A stretch of DNA of 6,381 nucleotides from JAWLCQ01 sp041687095. Its GTDB lineage: Bacteria > Planctomycetota > Phycisphaerae > SM23-33. The stretch's first letter is position 1; each line of letters begins with the position of its first letter. The notes under the pieces are model-generated. The model had not been told where the DNA came from, did not search any database, and saw nothing but the letters and a program-made list of their open reading frames with translations. This document shows, one piece after another, positions 1 through 5,297 of this stretch. A program made the position numbers and the translations under genes. The DNA lies in assembly GCA_041687095.1 (NCBI GenBank), contig JAWLCQ010000236.1, positions 1 to 6,381 of the forward strand, read 5' to 3'.

Positions 1-59
1 AAAGGGGACAGGCACCTGCGCGGCAAGAAGCATGCCGCTACGGAGCCAGTCCCCTTTTT
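1..59. repeat. REP-like long imperfect palindrome
   Basis: Bases 1-16 (AAAGGGGACAGGCACC) pair with 42-57 (GGAGCCAGTCCCCTTT) at 14 of 16 positions; the two exceptions are A-A mismatches. Inside, GCGGCA at 20-25 pairs perfectly with TGCCGC at 33-38 around a 7-base loop, separated from the outer stem by a 3x3 internal loop. A T run (55-59) follows, so as RNA it could also act as a terminator for an upstream + strand gene lying outside the window. The architecture (GGGGAC at one end, GTCCCC at the other, small inner hairpin) is that of an interspersed REP-type element; spread by a REP-associated transposase is inference and none is encoded here. Confidence 0.7.
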
Positions 60-110
60 CGAGGCTCCCTGCGCCCATCCCGCCTTCGGCTCCCGATGGA
101 CCCTTTTCTT

Positions 111-140
111 CATGCCTTCGCTGCTGTTTGCGAAGGCGTG
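111..140. repeat. Stem-loop, 11 bp
   Basis: GCCTTCGC at 114-121 pairs perfectly with GCGAAGGC at 130-137 around an 8-base loop. The stem extends outward through one T-G wobble to CAT/GTG, giving 11 pairs. No T tract follows on either strand, so a terminator role is weak. It may be another intergenic palindrome or an RNA structure in a transcript from upstream. Confidence 0.5.
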
Positions 141-261
141 AACGGTTACCTTTATCACAGTGTTCCCGCCCGCGGGGTGGGGGAGAGGGGCGGCGGCCTG
201 CCAAACGGGCGCTCGGGGCGGCTCGGACGGCCGAAATGGCATGATTTCCAGGGGTCGAATG

Positions 262-290
262 AGCGCTAACTGCTGTTATGGCAGTGCGCT
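262..290. promoter_or_regulatory. Interrupted inverted repeat upstream of dnaK promoter
   Basis: AGCGC (262-266) and ACTGC (269-273) are mirrored by GCAGT (281-285) and GCGCT (286-290), with a 7-base centre and a 2-base TA bulge in the left arm. The same segment also contains GCGCTA twice in direct orientation (263-268 and 286-291), 23 bases apart. It lies directly upstream of the -24 element of the putative sigma-54 promoter, about -62 to -34 relative to the predicted start. It could be a binding site for an activator or repressor of dnaK. It does not match the CIRCE operator, because the spaced TTAGCACTC half is absent. Confidence 0.4.
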
Positions 291-297
291 AGGCTCT

Positions 298-313
298 TGG
301 CACGGCCGTTGCT
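298..313 (+). promoter_or_regulatory. Sigma-54 (RpoN) -24/-12 promoter for dnaK
   Basis: TGGCACG at 298-304, four bases, then TTGCT at 309-313 is a full match to the established sigma-54 consensus TGGCACG-N4-TTGCW. The invariant GG (299-300) and GC (311-312) are separated by the required 10 bases. Transcription would start about 12 bases after the GC, near 324, giving a leader of roughly 115 bases before dnaK. No good sigma-70 pair is seen: the TATACA at 313-318 lacks a -35 hexamer at 16-18 bases. Sigma-54 promoters need an AAA+ enhancer-binding activator, so dnaK would be switched by a signal. No activator gene is present in the window. Confidence 0.7.
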
Positions 314-323
314 ATACATAGTG

Positions 324-438
324 TGCGGACCCCGTCCGCATCGGAATCAACTACGAATACAAAACTGAGCCACGGAAGCGTGGCGGGACATACCCTTAGG
401 CAGGGGGACTGGGCCCTGCGCGAAGGAGCGAGAGAACC
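324..438 (+). promoter_or_regulatory. Structured dnaK 5' leader with ribosome binding site
   Basis: Three perfect hairpins lie between the predicted start and the gene: TGCGGAC/GTCCGCA (324-330 and 334-340), GCCACG/CGTGGC (369-374 and 379-384, loop GAAG) and GCAGGG/CCCTGC (400-405 and 414-419). The Shine-Dalgarno site GAAGGAG (422-428) sits 10 bases before the ATG. CCTT (394-397) can pair with AAGG (423-426) across the third hairpin, weakly covering the Shine-Dalgarno site. That arrangement resembles an RNA thermometer but is only a prediction from base pairing. Confidence 0.45.
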
Positions 439-2352
439 ATGGCATCGAAAAAGATCATTGGAATCGACCTGGGCACGACCAACAGCGTGGTGTCGATCAT
501 GGAAGGCGCCGAGCCCAAGGTGCTCATCAACCACCAGGGCAGCCGCATCACCCCGTCCGTCGTGGCGTTCACCGAGAAGGGCGAGCGCCTCGTCGGGCAG
601 CCTGCCAAGCACCAGCAGATCACGAACCCCCGCAACACGGTGTTCTCGATCAAGCGGTTCATGGGGCGGCGGCACAACGAGGTGAAGGCCGAGGAGAAGA
701 TGGTGCCCTACGAGGTCACCGGCGGGCCGGAGGAACTCGTGAAGGTCGGGGTCCGCGGGAAGGACTACGCCCCGCAGGAGGTCTCGGCGATGATCCTGGG
801 CGAGCTGAAGAAGGTCGCCGAGGACTACCTGGGCGACACCGTCGACCGCGCCGTCATCACCGTCCCCGCCTACTTCAACGACTCGCAGCGCACGGCGACC
901 AAGGAGGCCGGGGAGATCGCCGGGCTCAAGGTCGAGCGGATCATCAACGAGCCCACCGCCGCCGCCCTGGCGTACGGGCTCGAGAAGCAGAAGAACGAGA
1001 AGGTCGCCGTCTTCGACTTCGGGGGCGGGACGTTCGACGTCTCCATCCTGGACATCGGGGACAACGTCTTCGAGGTGCTGAGCACCAACGGCGACACGCA
1101 CCTGGGCGGGGACGACCTCGACGAGATCCTCATCAACTACATCGCCGACGAGTTCAAGCGGACCGAGGGGATCGACCTGCGGAAGGACGCGATGGCCCTG
1201 CAGCGCCTCAAGGAGGCCGCCGAGAAGGCCAAGTGCGAGCTGTCCACCGCGCTGGAATCGAACGTCAACCTCCCGTTCATCACCGCGACGCAGGAGGGCC
1301 CCAAGCACCTGACGATGACGATCTCGCGGGCGAAGTTCGAGGAACTCGCCGAGCCCATCTTCAACCGCCTCGTCGGGCCCTGCAAGAAGGCCCTGAGCGA
1401 CGCGAAGCTCTCGGCGAGCGACGTCGACGAGGTCATCCTCGTCGGGGGGTCCACCCGCATCCCCCGGGTGCGGCAGATCGTCAAGGACCTGTTCGGCAAG
1501 GAGCCCAACAAGTCCGTCAACCCCGACGAGGTCGTCGCCATCGGCGCCGCCATCCAGGGCGCGATCCTCACGGGCGAGGTCGAGGAGCAGATGGTCCTGC
1601 TCGACGTGACCCCGCTGTCGCTGGGCGTCGAGACCCTCGGCGGGGTGATGACCAAGCTCATCGAGCGCAACACCACCATCCCGACGGAGAAGAAGGAAGT
1701 CTTCTCCACCGCCGCCGACAGCCAGACCGAGGTGACGATCCACGTGCTGCAGGGCGAGCGCGAGTTCGCGGGCGACAACCGCACGCTGGGCCGCTTCAAC
1801 CTGCAGGGGATCCCCCCGGCCCCGCGGGGCATCCCGCAGGTCGAGGTGACCTTCAAGATCGACGCCAACGGGATCCTGAGCGTGGCGGCGAAGGACCTGG
1901 GGACGGGCAAGGAGCAGTCGATCGAGATCAAGGGCTCCTCCGGGCTCGACGAGGCGGAGATCGACAAGATGCGCCACGACGCCGAGGCCCACGCCGAGGA
2001 CGACCGCAAACGCCGCGAACTGGTCGACCTCAAGAACCAGGGCGACGCGATGGCCTACCAGATGGAGAAGCTCCTCCGCGAGCAGGGCGAGAAGGTCAGC
2101 GGGGAGGACCGCTCGAACATCGAGTCGGCCATCGCCGCCGTCCGCGAGGCCGTCAAGACCGACGACCGCGAGGCCATCAAGCGGGCCATGGGCAACCTGG
2201 AGCAGGCCTCCCACAAGGTCGCCGAATCCATGTACAAGCAGGCGGGCCCCGAGGCGGGGGCCCCGGGCGGATCCGCCCCGCCCCCGCAGGGCGGACAGGG
2301 CGGCAAGGGCGGCGAGGACGTCATCGACGCCGAGTACGAGGTCAAGGAGTAG
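439..2352 (+). CDS. dnaK: Molecular chaperone DnaK (Hsp70)
   Basis: This cytoplasmic ATP-dependent chaperone binds exposed hydrophobic peptides and cycles with DnaJ and GrpE to refold or protect proteins. The 637-residue product has the normal bacterial length. Visible landmarks are the phosphate-1 loop IGIDLGTTNS (7-16), IKRFMGRR near 71-78 typical of DnaK from Gram-negative-type bacteria, ITVPAYFNDSQR (140-151), EPTAAALAYG (171-180), phosphate-2 FDFGGGTFD (192-200, with the Thr that corresponds to the autophosphorylated residue of E. coli DnaK), the adenosine motif VILVGGSTRIPR (332-343), the interdomain linker VLLDVTPLSLG (386-396), the beta substrate-binding domain to about 500, a helical lid, then a Gly/Pro-rich tail ending DVIDAEYEVKE, close to the usual EEVKD-like end. 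The ATG is set by GAAGGAG 10 bases upstream. No grpE or dnaJ is adjacent, and a sigma-54-type promoter precedes it, which is unusual for dnaK. Confidence 0.97.
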   Translation: MASKKIIGIDLGTTNSVVSIMEGAEPKVLINHQGSRITPSVVAFTEKGERLVGQPAKHQQITNPRNTVFSIKRFMGRRHNEVKAEEKMVPYEVTGGPEELVKVGVRGKDYAPQEVSAMILGELKKVAEDYLGDTVDRAVITVPAYFNDSQRTATKEAGEIAGLKVERIINEPTAAALAYGLEKQKNEKVAVFDFGGGTFDVSILDIGDNVFEVLSTNGDTHLGGDDLDEILINYIADEFKRTEGIDLRKDAMALQRLKEAAEKAKCELSTALESNVNLPFITATQEGPKHLTMTISRAKFEELAEPIFNRLVGPCKKALSDAKLSASDVDEVILVGGSTRIPRVRQIVKDLFGKEPNKSVNPDEVVAIGAAIQGAILTGEVEEQMVLLDVTPLSLGVETLGGVMTKLIERNTTIPTEKKEVFSTAADSQTEVTIHVLQGEREFAGDNRTLGRFNLQGIPPAPRGIPQVEVTFKIDANGILSVAAKDLGTGKEQSIEIKGSSGLDEAEIDKMRHDAEAHAEDDRKRRELVDLKNQGDAMAYQMEKLLREQGEKVSGEDRSNIESAIAAVREAVKTDDREAIKRAMGNLEQASHKVAESMYKQAGPEAGAPGGSAPPPQGGQGGKGGEDVIDAEYEVKE

Positions 2353-2357
2353 CCCGA

Positions 2358-2433
2358 CGGCGAATGCTCGCCGACGGTTCACCATAGCGCGGACGCCGCG
2401 GCCCCCGACGCCAAGGGCCGCGGCGTCCTGCGC
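2358..2433 (+). terminator. Two stem-loops after dnaK, the second very long
   Basis: CGGCGA (2358-2363) pairs with TCGCCG (2368-2373) around ATGC, immediately after the dnaK stop. A second, much stronger stem follows: 2391-2404 pairs perfectly with 2415-2428 (14 pairs, loop 2405-2414), and GCGC (2387-2390) continues the helix with GCGC (2430-2433) across a single bulged T (2429), for 18 pairs. No T tract follows, so it does not meet the standard intrinsic-terminator pattern. It may still terminate, protect the dnaK mRNA 3' end, or be an intergenic palindrome. Confidence 0.5.
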
Positions 2434-2484
2434 ATTGCGCCCTTCAGGTTGTCTTTGCCCCCCATTTCGGGTACATAGGAACGG

Positions 2485-3540
2485 ATGAAGAGGCACGGTC
2501 TCAGCAAGGTCTGCCTGATGGCGGTATGCGTGGTGAGCGGTGCGGCCGGGTTCGCCGGCTGCAACCCGCCGCAGCCGTACGTCACCTTTGAGCGGCTGGA
2601 GCGCGGGCTGGTCATCGTCCTGCCCGGGATCGAGGGGCGGGGCGTGTTCAATGAGGCCATCTGCGACGGCCTGGACGCGGGGGGGGTGGACTGCGCCATC
2701 GAGCTGTACGACTGGACCCAACGCTGGGCCGGCCCGCTGTACAACCTCCGCAACACCGCCGCCAACCGCCGCCGCGCCCGCGACCTCGCCGACCGCATCG
2801 TCCGCTACCAGATGGGCTACCCCGACCGCCCCGTGGTGCTGGTGGGGCAGAGCGGGGGGGGCGCGATGGCCGTCTGGACCCTCGAGGCCCTCCCGCCCGC
2901 CACCCGCGTGGACGGGGCGGTGCTCCTGGCGGCGGCGTTGAGCCCGAATTACACGCTGTCGGCGGCGCTGGAGAACTGCCGGCGCGGGATCGTGAACTAC
3001 CACTCCAAGCGCGACGTGATCCTGCTGGCGACGTACGTGGCGGGCACGATGGACGGGGAGCTGTACGATTCGGCGGGGCGGACGGGCTTCCATCTCCCGG
3101 GCGACCCGAACCGGCTGCCCCGGGCGTACGCCAAGCTGTTCCAGATCGGCTGGAATGAGCACATGAGCCGTAGCGGGCACTGGGGCGGTCACCTGACCAG
3201 CGGCGCCAAGTGGTACGTCGCCCAGTACGTCGCCCCGCTCGTGCGGGCGAAGGAATGGGACCAGTCCCTCGCCGACCGCGTCGCCGCCAGCACCATGTTC
3301 GAACCGATCCCCGCGTCCCCGACCTCCGCCTCCCCGCCGGATGCGCATGGCGCGGACGGGACGCCCGCGAAACCGCTTTCCTCGGCCGACGGCGAATCGT
3401 CGCCCCCGGCCGCTCCGTTACGGGACCCCGTTACACCCCCGGCCCCCCGGCCGGCCGTGCCTGCCAGGCCGGCCGCCGAGGAGGCCATTCCGAGCCTCGG
3501 CGCCACCGCCGCGCCCGCGGGCTCGTCTGGAGGACGATAG
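2485..3540 (+). CDS. Predicted lipoprotein alpha/beta hydrolase
   Basis: The product has 351 residues. It starts with a charged MKR end, a hydrophobic segment (about 9-24) and FAGC at 23-26, a slightly atypical lipobox, so Cys26 is probably lipidated and the enzyme envelope-attached. An alpha/beta-hydrolase fold is indicated by strand VIVLPGIEG (43-51, likely oxyanion region) and the nucleophile elbow GQSGG (121-125), with Ser123 as the likely nucleophile. Asp177 in SKRDVIL and His232 or His236 in SGHWGGH are candidate triad partners; these are inferred from order and context. The region after about 270 is a Pro/Ala/Ser-rich, probably disordered tail, which is unusual at the C-terminus. The substrate is unknown; esterase, lipase and peptidase activities are all possible. 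AGGA lies only 4 bases before the ATG; TTGTCT (2449-2454) and TACATA (2472-2477), 17 bases apart, are a weak promoter candidate. Its last codons contain the ribosome binding site of the following gene. Confidence 0.82.
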   Translation: MKRHGLSKVCLMAVCVVSGAAGFAGCNPPQPYVTFERLERGLVIVLPGIEGRGVFNEAICDGLDAGGVDCAIELYDWTQRWAGPLYNLRNTAANRRRARDLADRIVRYQMGYPDRPVVLVGQSGGGAMAVWTLEALPPATRVDGAVLLAAALSPNYTLSAALENCRRGIVNYHSKRDVILLATYVAGTMDGELYDSAGRTGFHLPGDPNRLPRAYAKLFQIGWNEHMSRSGHWGGHLTSGAKWYVAQYVAPLVRAKEWDQSLADRVAASTMFEPIPASPTSASPPDAHGADGTPAKPLSSADGESSPPAAPLRDPVTPPAPRPAVPARPAAEEAIPSLGATAAPAGSSGGR

Positions 3541-3545
3541 CCCTG
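3529..3545 (+). promoter_or_regulatory. Ribosome binding site and CTG start inside the end of the hydrolase gene
   Basis: GGAGG at 3529-3533 lies in the last codons of the hydrolase gene. Nine bases later is CTG (3543-3545) in the radical SAM frame. The hydrolase stop TAG is 3538-3540, so the stop lies between the binding site and the start. No ATG, GTG or TTG exists in this frame near the site; the next ATG is at 3606. Confidence 0.65.
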
Positions 3546-4928
3546 AACATTCTGCTCGTACACCCGGAATACTGTTCCGAGGGCATCGGGTTCCGCCTCG
3601 CGGCCATGCCCGAACCCCTCGGCCTGGAGATGATCGCCGCCTGCGCGGGCGACCATGACATCCGCATCGTGGACCAGCGCGTCCGCGACGACCTGCGCGA
3701 GACGCTGGAGAGCTTCCAGCCCGACCTCGTCGCCGTCACCGCCCTGACCCCCGAGGTCTACGCCGCCCACGACGTCCTCCGTCAGGTCCGCGCCTTCAAC
3801 CCCGAGATCTTCACGGTGGTGGGGGGGCATCACGCCACGCTCCTCCCGCAGGACTTCATGATCCCCGAGGTCGACGCCATCGCCCTCGGGGAGGGCGAGA
3901 CGGTCTTCCCCGCCCTCGTCGCCGCCGTCGCGGCCCATGCGCCTCTGGACACCGTCCCCAACCTCATCTGGCGCAACGGCGATGGGCAGTTCGTCCCCAC
4001 CCCCCGCGTGCACGACCTGTGCTGCATGGACGACCTGCCCCTGCCCCGCCGCGACCTCACCGACCGCTACCGCAGCGAGTACTTCTTCCTGTTCGACAAG
4101 CCCGACACCTCCGTCGCCACCGGCCGGGGCTGCCCCTACCGCTGCAACTTCTGCAGCGTCTGGCAGTTCTACGAGGGCAAGACGACGCAGATGTCCGCCC
4201 GCCGCGTGCTGCGGGAGGTCACGGAGGTCACGACGGACCACATCACGTTCGTCGACGACAACTTCCTGATGAACTACCGGCGGGAGAAGGAGATCGCCGA
4301 TCTCATCGCCGCCGAGGGCGTGAAGAAACGCTTCAGCATGGAGTGCCGCACCGACTCCATCGTCCGCCACCCCGAGCTGCTGGAGCAGTGGGTGAACGTG
4401 GGGCTCTACGCGGTCCTGCTGGGCCTCGAGGGCGCGGGCGACGAGACGCTCAAGAGCGTCAACAAGAAGAACTCCGCCGCCACCAACGACGCCGCCATCC
4501 GCATCCTCAAGGACAACGGGGTCATCATCTGGGGCGCGTTCATCGTGGACCCCGACTGGACGGAGGACGACTTCAAACGCCTCCGCGACTACGTCAGCGC
4601 CAAGGAGATCACGCACACGCAGTTCACCGTGCTGACCCCGCTGCCCGGGACCGAGCTGTACCGGCAGAAGGCGCCCGAGCTGCTCACGCACGACTACTCG
4701 TGCTACGACACCATGCACTCCGTCCTCCCCACCCGCCTGCCGCGCGAGGAGTTCTACCGGCAGTTCGCCAACCTCTACCGCCAGACCGACGTGGGGCCCT
4801 ACCTCGACCTCCTGCACGCCGGGAAACTGACGATGGCGAACGTCAAGCAGGGCAAGGCCATGCTCGACGCCGCCAGCAAGTGGGAGTCCTACATCCCCGG
4901 GGACCCGGTGCTGGGCAAGAGGCAGTAG
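3543..4928 (+). CDS. B12-binding radical SAM protein, HpnR-like (hopanoid C-3 methylase family)
   Basis: Numbered from the CTG, the 461-residue product starts with NILLVHPEY, the first strand of a Rossmann-type cobalamin-binding domain (about 1-150, including VVGGHH at 92-97 and GEGE at 116-119). A DxHxxG motif is not seen, as in BchE-type relatives that bind B12 without that histidine. The radical SAM core follows, with Cys197, Cys201 and Cys204 in GCPYRCNFC binding the 4Fe-4S cluster. FVDDNFL (236-242), RTDSIVRHPELL (269-280), LLGLEG (292-297), GAFIVDPDWTEDDF (331-344) and TVLTPLPGT (362-370) recall HpnR, which methylates hopanoids at C-3; this assignment is from remembered family motifs, not a search. 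No hopanoid gene is in the window, so another methylated substrate is possible. A start at the ATG at 3606 would remove the first beta strand, which supports the CTG. It forms a tight pair with the hydrolase gene. Confidence 0.9.
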   Translation: MNILLVHPEYCSEGIGFRLAAMPEPLGLEMIAACAGDHDIRIVDQRVRDDLRETLESFQPDLVAVTALTPEVYAAHDVLRQVRAFNPEIFTVVGGHHATLLPQDFMIPEVDAIALGEGETVFPALVAAVAAHAPLDTVPNLIWRNGDGQFVPTPRVHDLCCMDDLPLPRRDLTDRYRSEYFFLFDKPDTSVATGRGCPYRCNFCSVWQFYEGKTTQMSARRVLREVTEVTTDHITFVDDNFLMNYRREKEIADLIAAEGVKKRFSMECRTDSIVRHPELLEQWVNVGLYAVLLGLEGAGDETLKSVNKKNSAATNDAAIRILKDNGVIIWGAFIVDPDWTEDDFKRLRDYVSAKEITHTQFTVLTPLPGTELYRQKAPELLTHDYSCYDTMHSVLPTRLPREEFYRQFANLYRQTDVGPYLDLLHAGKLTMANVKQGKAMLDAASKWESYIPGDPVLGKRQ

Positions 4929-5060
4929 GGACTAGGGAAGAGGCGGTAGGGAAGAGGCACTAGGGACTAGGCACTAGGCACTAGGGAATAGGCACTAGGG
5001 AATAGGCACTAGGGAATAGGCACTAGGGAATAGGCACTAGGGAATAGGCACTAGGGAAGA
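4915..5060. repeat. 14-base tandem repeat array (GGCACTAGGGAATA)
   Basis: Five identical units GGCACTAGGGAATA lie head to tail at 4977-4990, 4991-5004, 5005-5018, 5019-5032 and 5033-5046, with a sixth at 5047-5060 differing by one base (GGCACTAGGGAAGA). Degenerate related units (AGGCAGTAGGGA, AGGCGGTAGGGAAG, AGGCACTAGGGA, CTAGGCACTAGG) fill 4917-4976 and overlap the last codons and the TAG stop of the radical SAM gene. The array is strongly purine-biased on the + strand and each core unit has GG and GGG runs. There are no spacers, so it is not a CRISPR. Confidence 0.95.
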
Positions 5061-5113
5061 GGAACCAGGAACCGGGAACCAGAACCCAGGAACCGGGAGA
5101 ACCGGGAGAACCG
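5061..5113. repeat. 7- and 9-base tandem repeats (GGAACCR, GGAGAACCG)
   Basis: Directly abutting the 14-base array are five 7-base units: GGAACCA, GGAACCG, GGAACCA, GAACCCA and GGAACCG (5061-5095). Two identical 9-base units GGAGAACCG follow (5096-5113). Decayed GGAA-containing copies may continue to about 5140. The purine bias matches that of the preceding array. Confidence 0.85.
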
Positions 5114-5164
5114 GAACAGAAGCGGAAGATCGGAACACGGATCCCTGCATGTGCTATTCCTAAG

Positions 5165-5221
5165 CCCACCGACTGCGTCGGTGGGATCGCCTGCAGGAGG
5201 AGAACGGTTCCGTTCTTGCAG
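5165..5221. repeat. Two adjacent palindromes upstream of the endonuclease III gene
   Basis: CCCACCGAC (5165-5173) pairs perfectly with GTCGGTGGG (5177-5185) across TGC. Six bases on, AGAACGG (5201-5207) pairs with CCGTTCT (5210-5216) across TT, and the flanking CTGCA (5191-5195) pairs with TGCAG (5217-5221), leaving GGAGG (5196-5200) as a one-sided bulge. No T tract follows. They could be REP-like elements, a leader structure or an operator; TATAAAA at 5222-5228 directly abuts the second one and might be a -10 element, although no matching -35 is seen. Confidence 0.6.
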
Positions 5222-5297
5222 TATAAAAGCTGTGCGTGTGGTAGGTTAAGCTTCGGGCGTGCCGCGGCTCCGAACCTTCCCCTCCCGTGAGCGTCCC

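Larger units (their letters stand above)
1..438. other. Gene-free 5' region upstream of dnaK
   Basis: No credible gene lies here. The short open frame from 32 to 244 starts inside a palindrome, has Arg/Pro/Ser-rich composition and no ribosome binding site. The region holds a REP-like hairpin (1-57), a hairpin at 111-140, a G-rich stretch at 174-193 (G runs at 174-177, 179-183 and 187-190), an interrupted inverted repeat (262-290), a sigma-54-type promoter (298-313) and the structured dnaK leader. These are described individually. Confidence 0.8.
4929..5297. other. Gene-free region between the radical SAM and endonuclease III genes
   Basis: No gene is supported. The first part is a purine-rich + strand array (14-base repeats, then 7- and 9-base repeats) to about 5113. 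Nothing recognisable is seen from 5114 to 5160. Two palindromes (5165-5185 and 5191-5221) and an AT-rich TATAAAA (5222-5228) precede the endonuclease III gene. The repeats contain TAG in every unit and have a period that is not a multiple of three, so they close all + strand frames. Confidence 0.8.

Noticed and set aside
32..244. Small + strand open frame of 70 residues
   Set aside because: It starts within the REP-like palindrome, has no ribosome binding site, and crosses the hairpin at 111-140; the composition is Arg/Pro/Ser-rich.
243..269. CIRCE (HrcA) operator, suggested by GAGCGCTAA at 261-269
   Set aside because: One half resembles the right arm with one mismatch, but the left arm TTAGCACTC is absent at the required 9-base spacing.
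297..318. Sigma-70 promoter from TTGGCA (297-302) and TATACA (313-318)
   Set aside because: The spacing is only 10 bases, far from the required 16-18; the same bases fit sigma-54 much better.
289..3348. A 1019-residue open frame on the - strand opposite dnaK and the hydrolase gene
   Set aside because: It is antisense to two clearly coding genes and has a low-complexity Arg/Gly/Leu/Val/Asp-rich product, as expected from GC-rich codon bias. Long antisense frames opposite dnaK are a known source of false annotation, some labelled NAD-specific glutamate dehydrogenase.
3210..3542. Upstream extension of the radical SAM frame to an ATG at 3210
   Set aside because: The extra residues are Arg/Pro-rich, overlap the hydrolase gene in another frame and precede the expected first strand of the B12-binding domain.
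3189..4817. A 542-residue - strand open frame opposite the radical SAM gene
   Set aside because: It is antisense to a gene with clear catalytic motifs and has the low-complexity composition of a shadow frame.
5122..5140. Illumina-adapter-like AGATCGGAA in the repeat tail
   Set aside because: The match ends after 9 bases and continues as CACGG instead of GAGCACACG; the bases fit the surrounding GGAA-rich decayed repeats.
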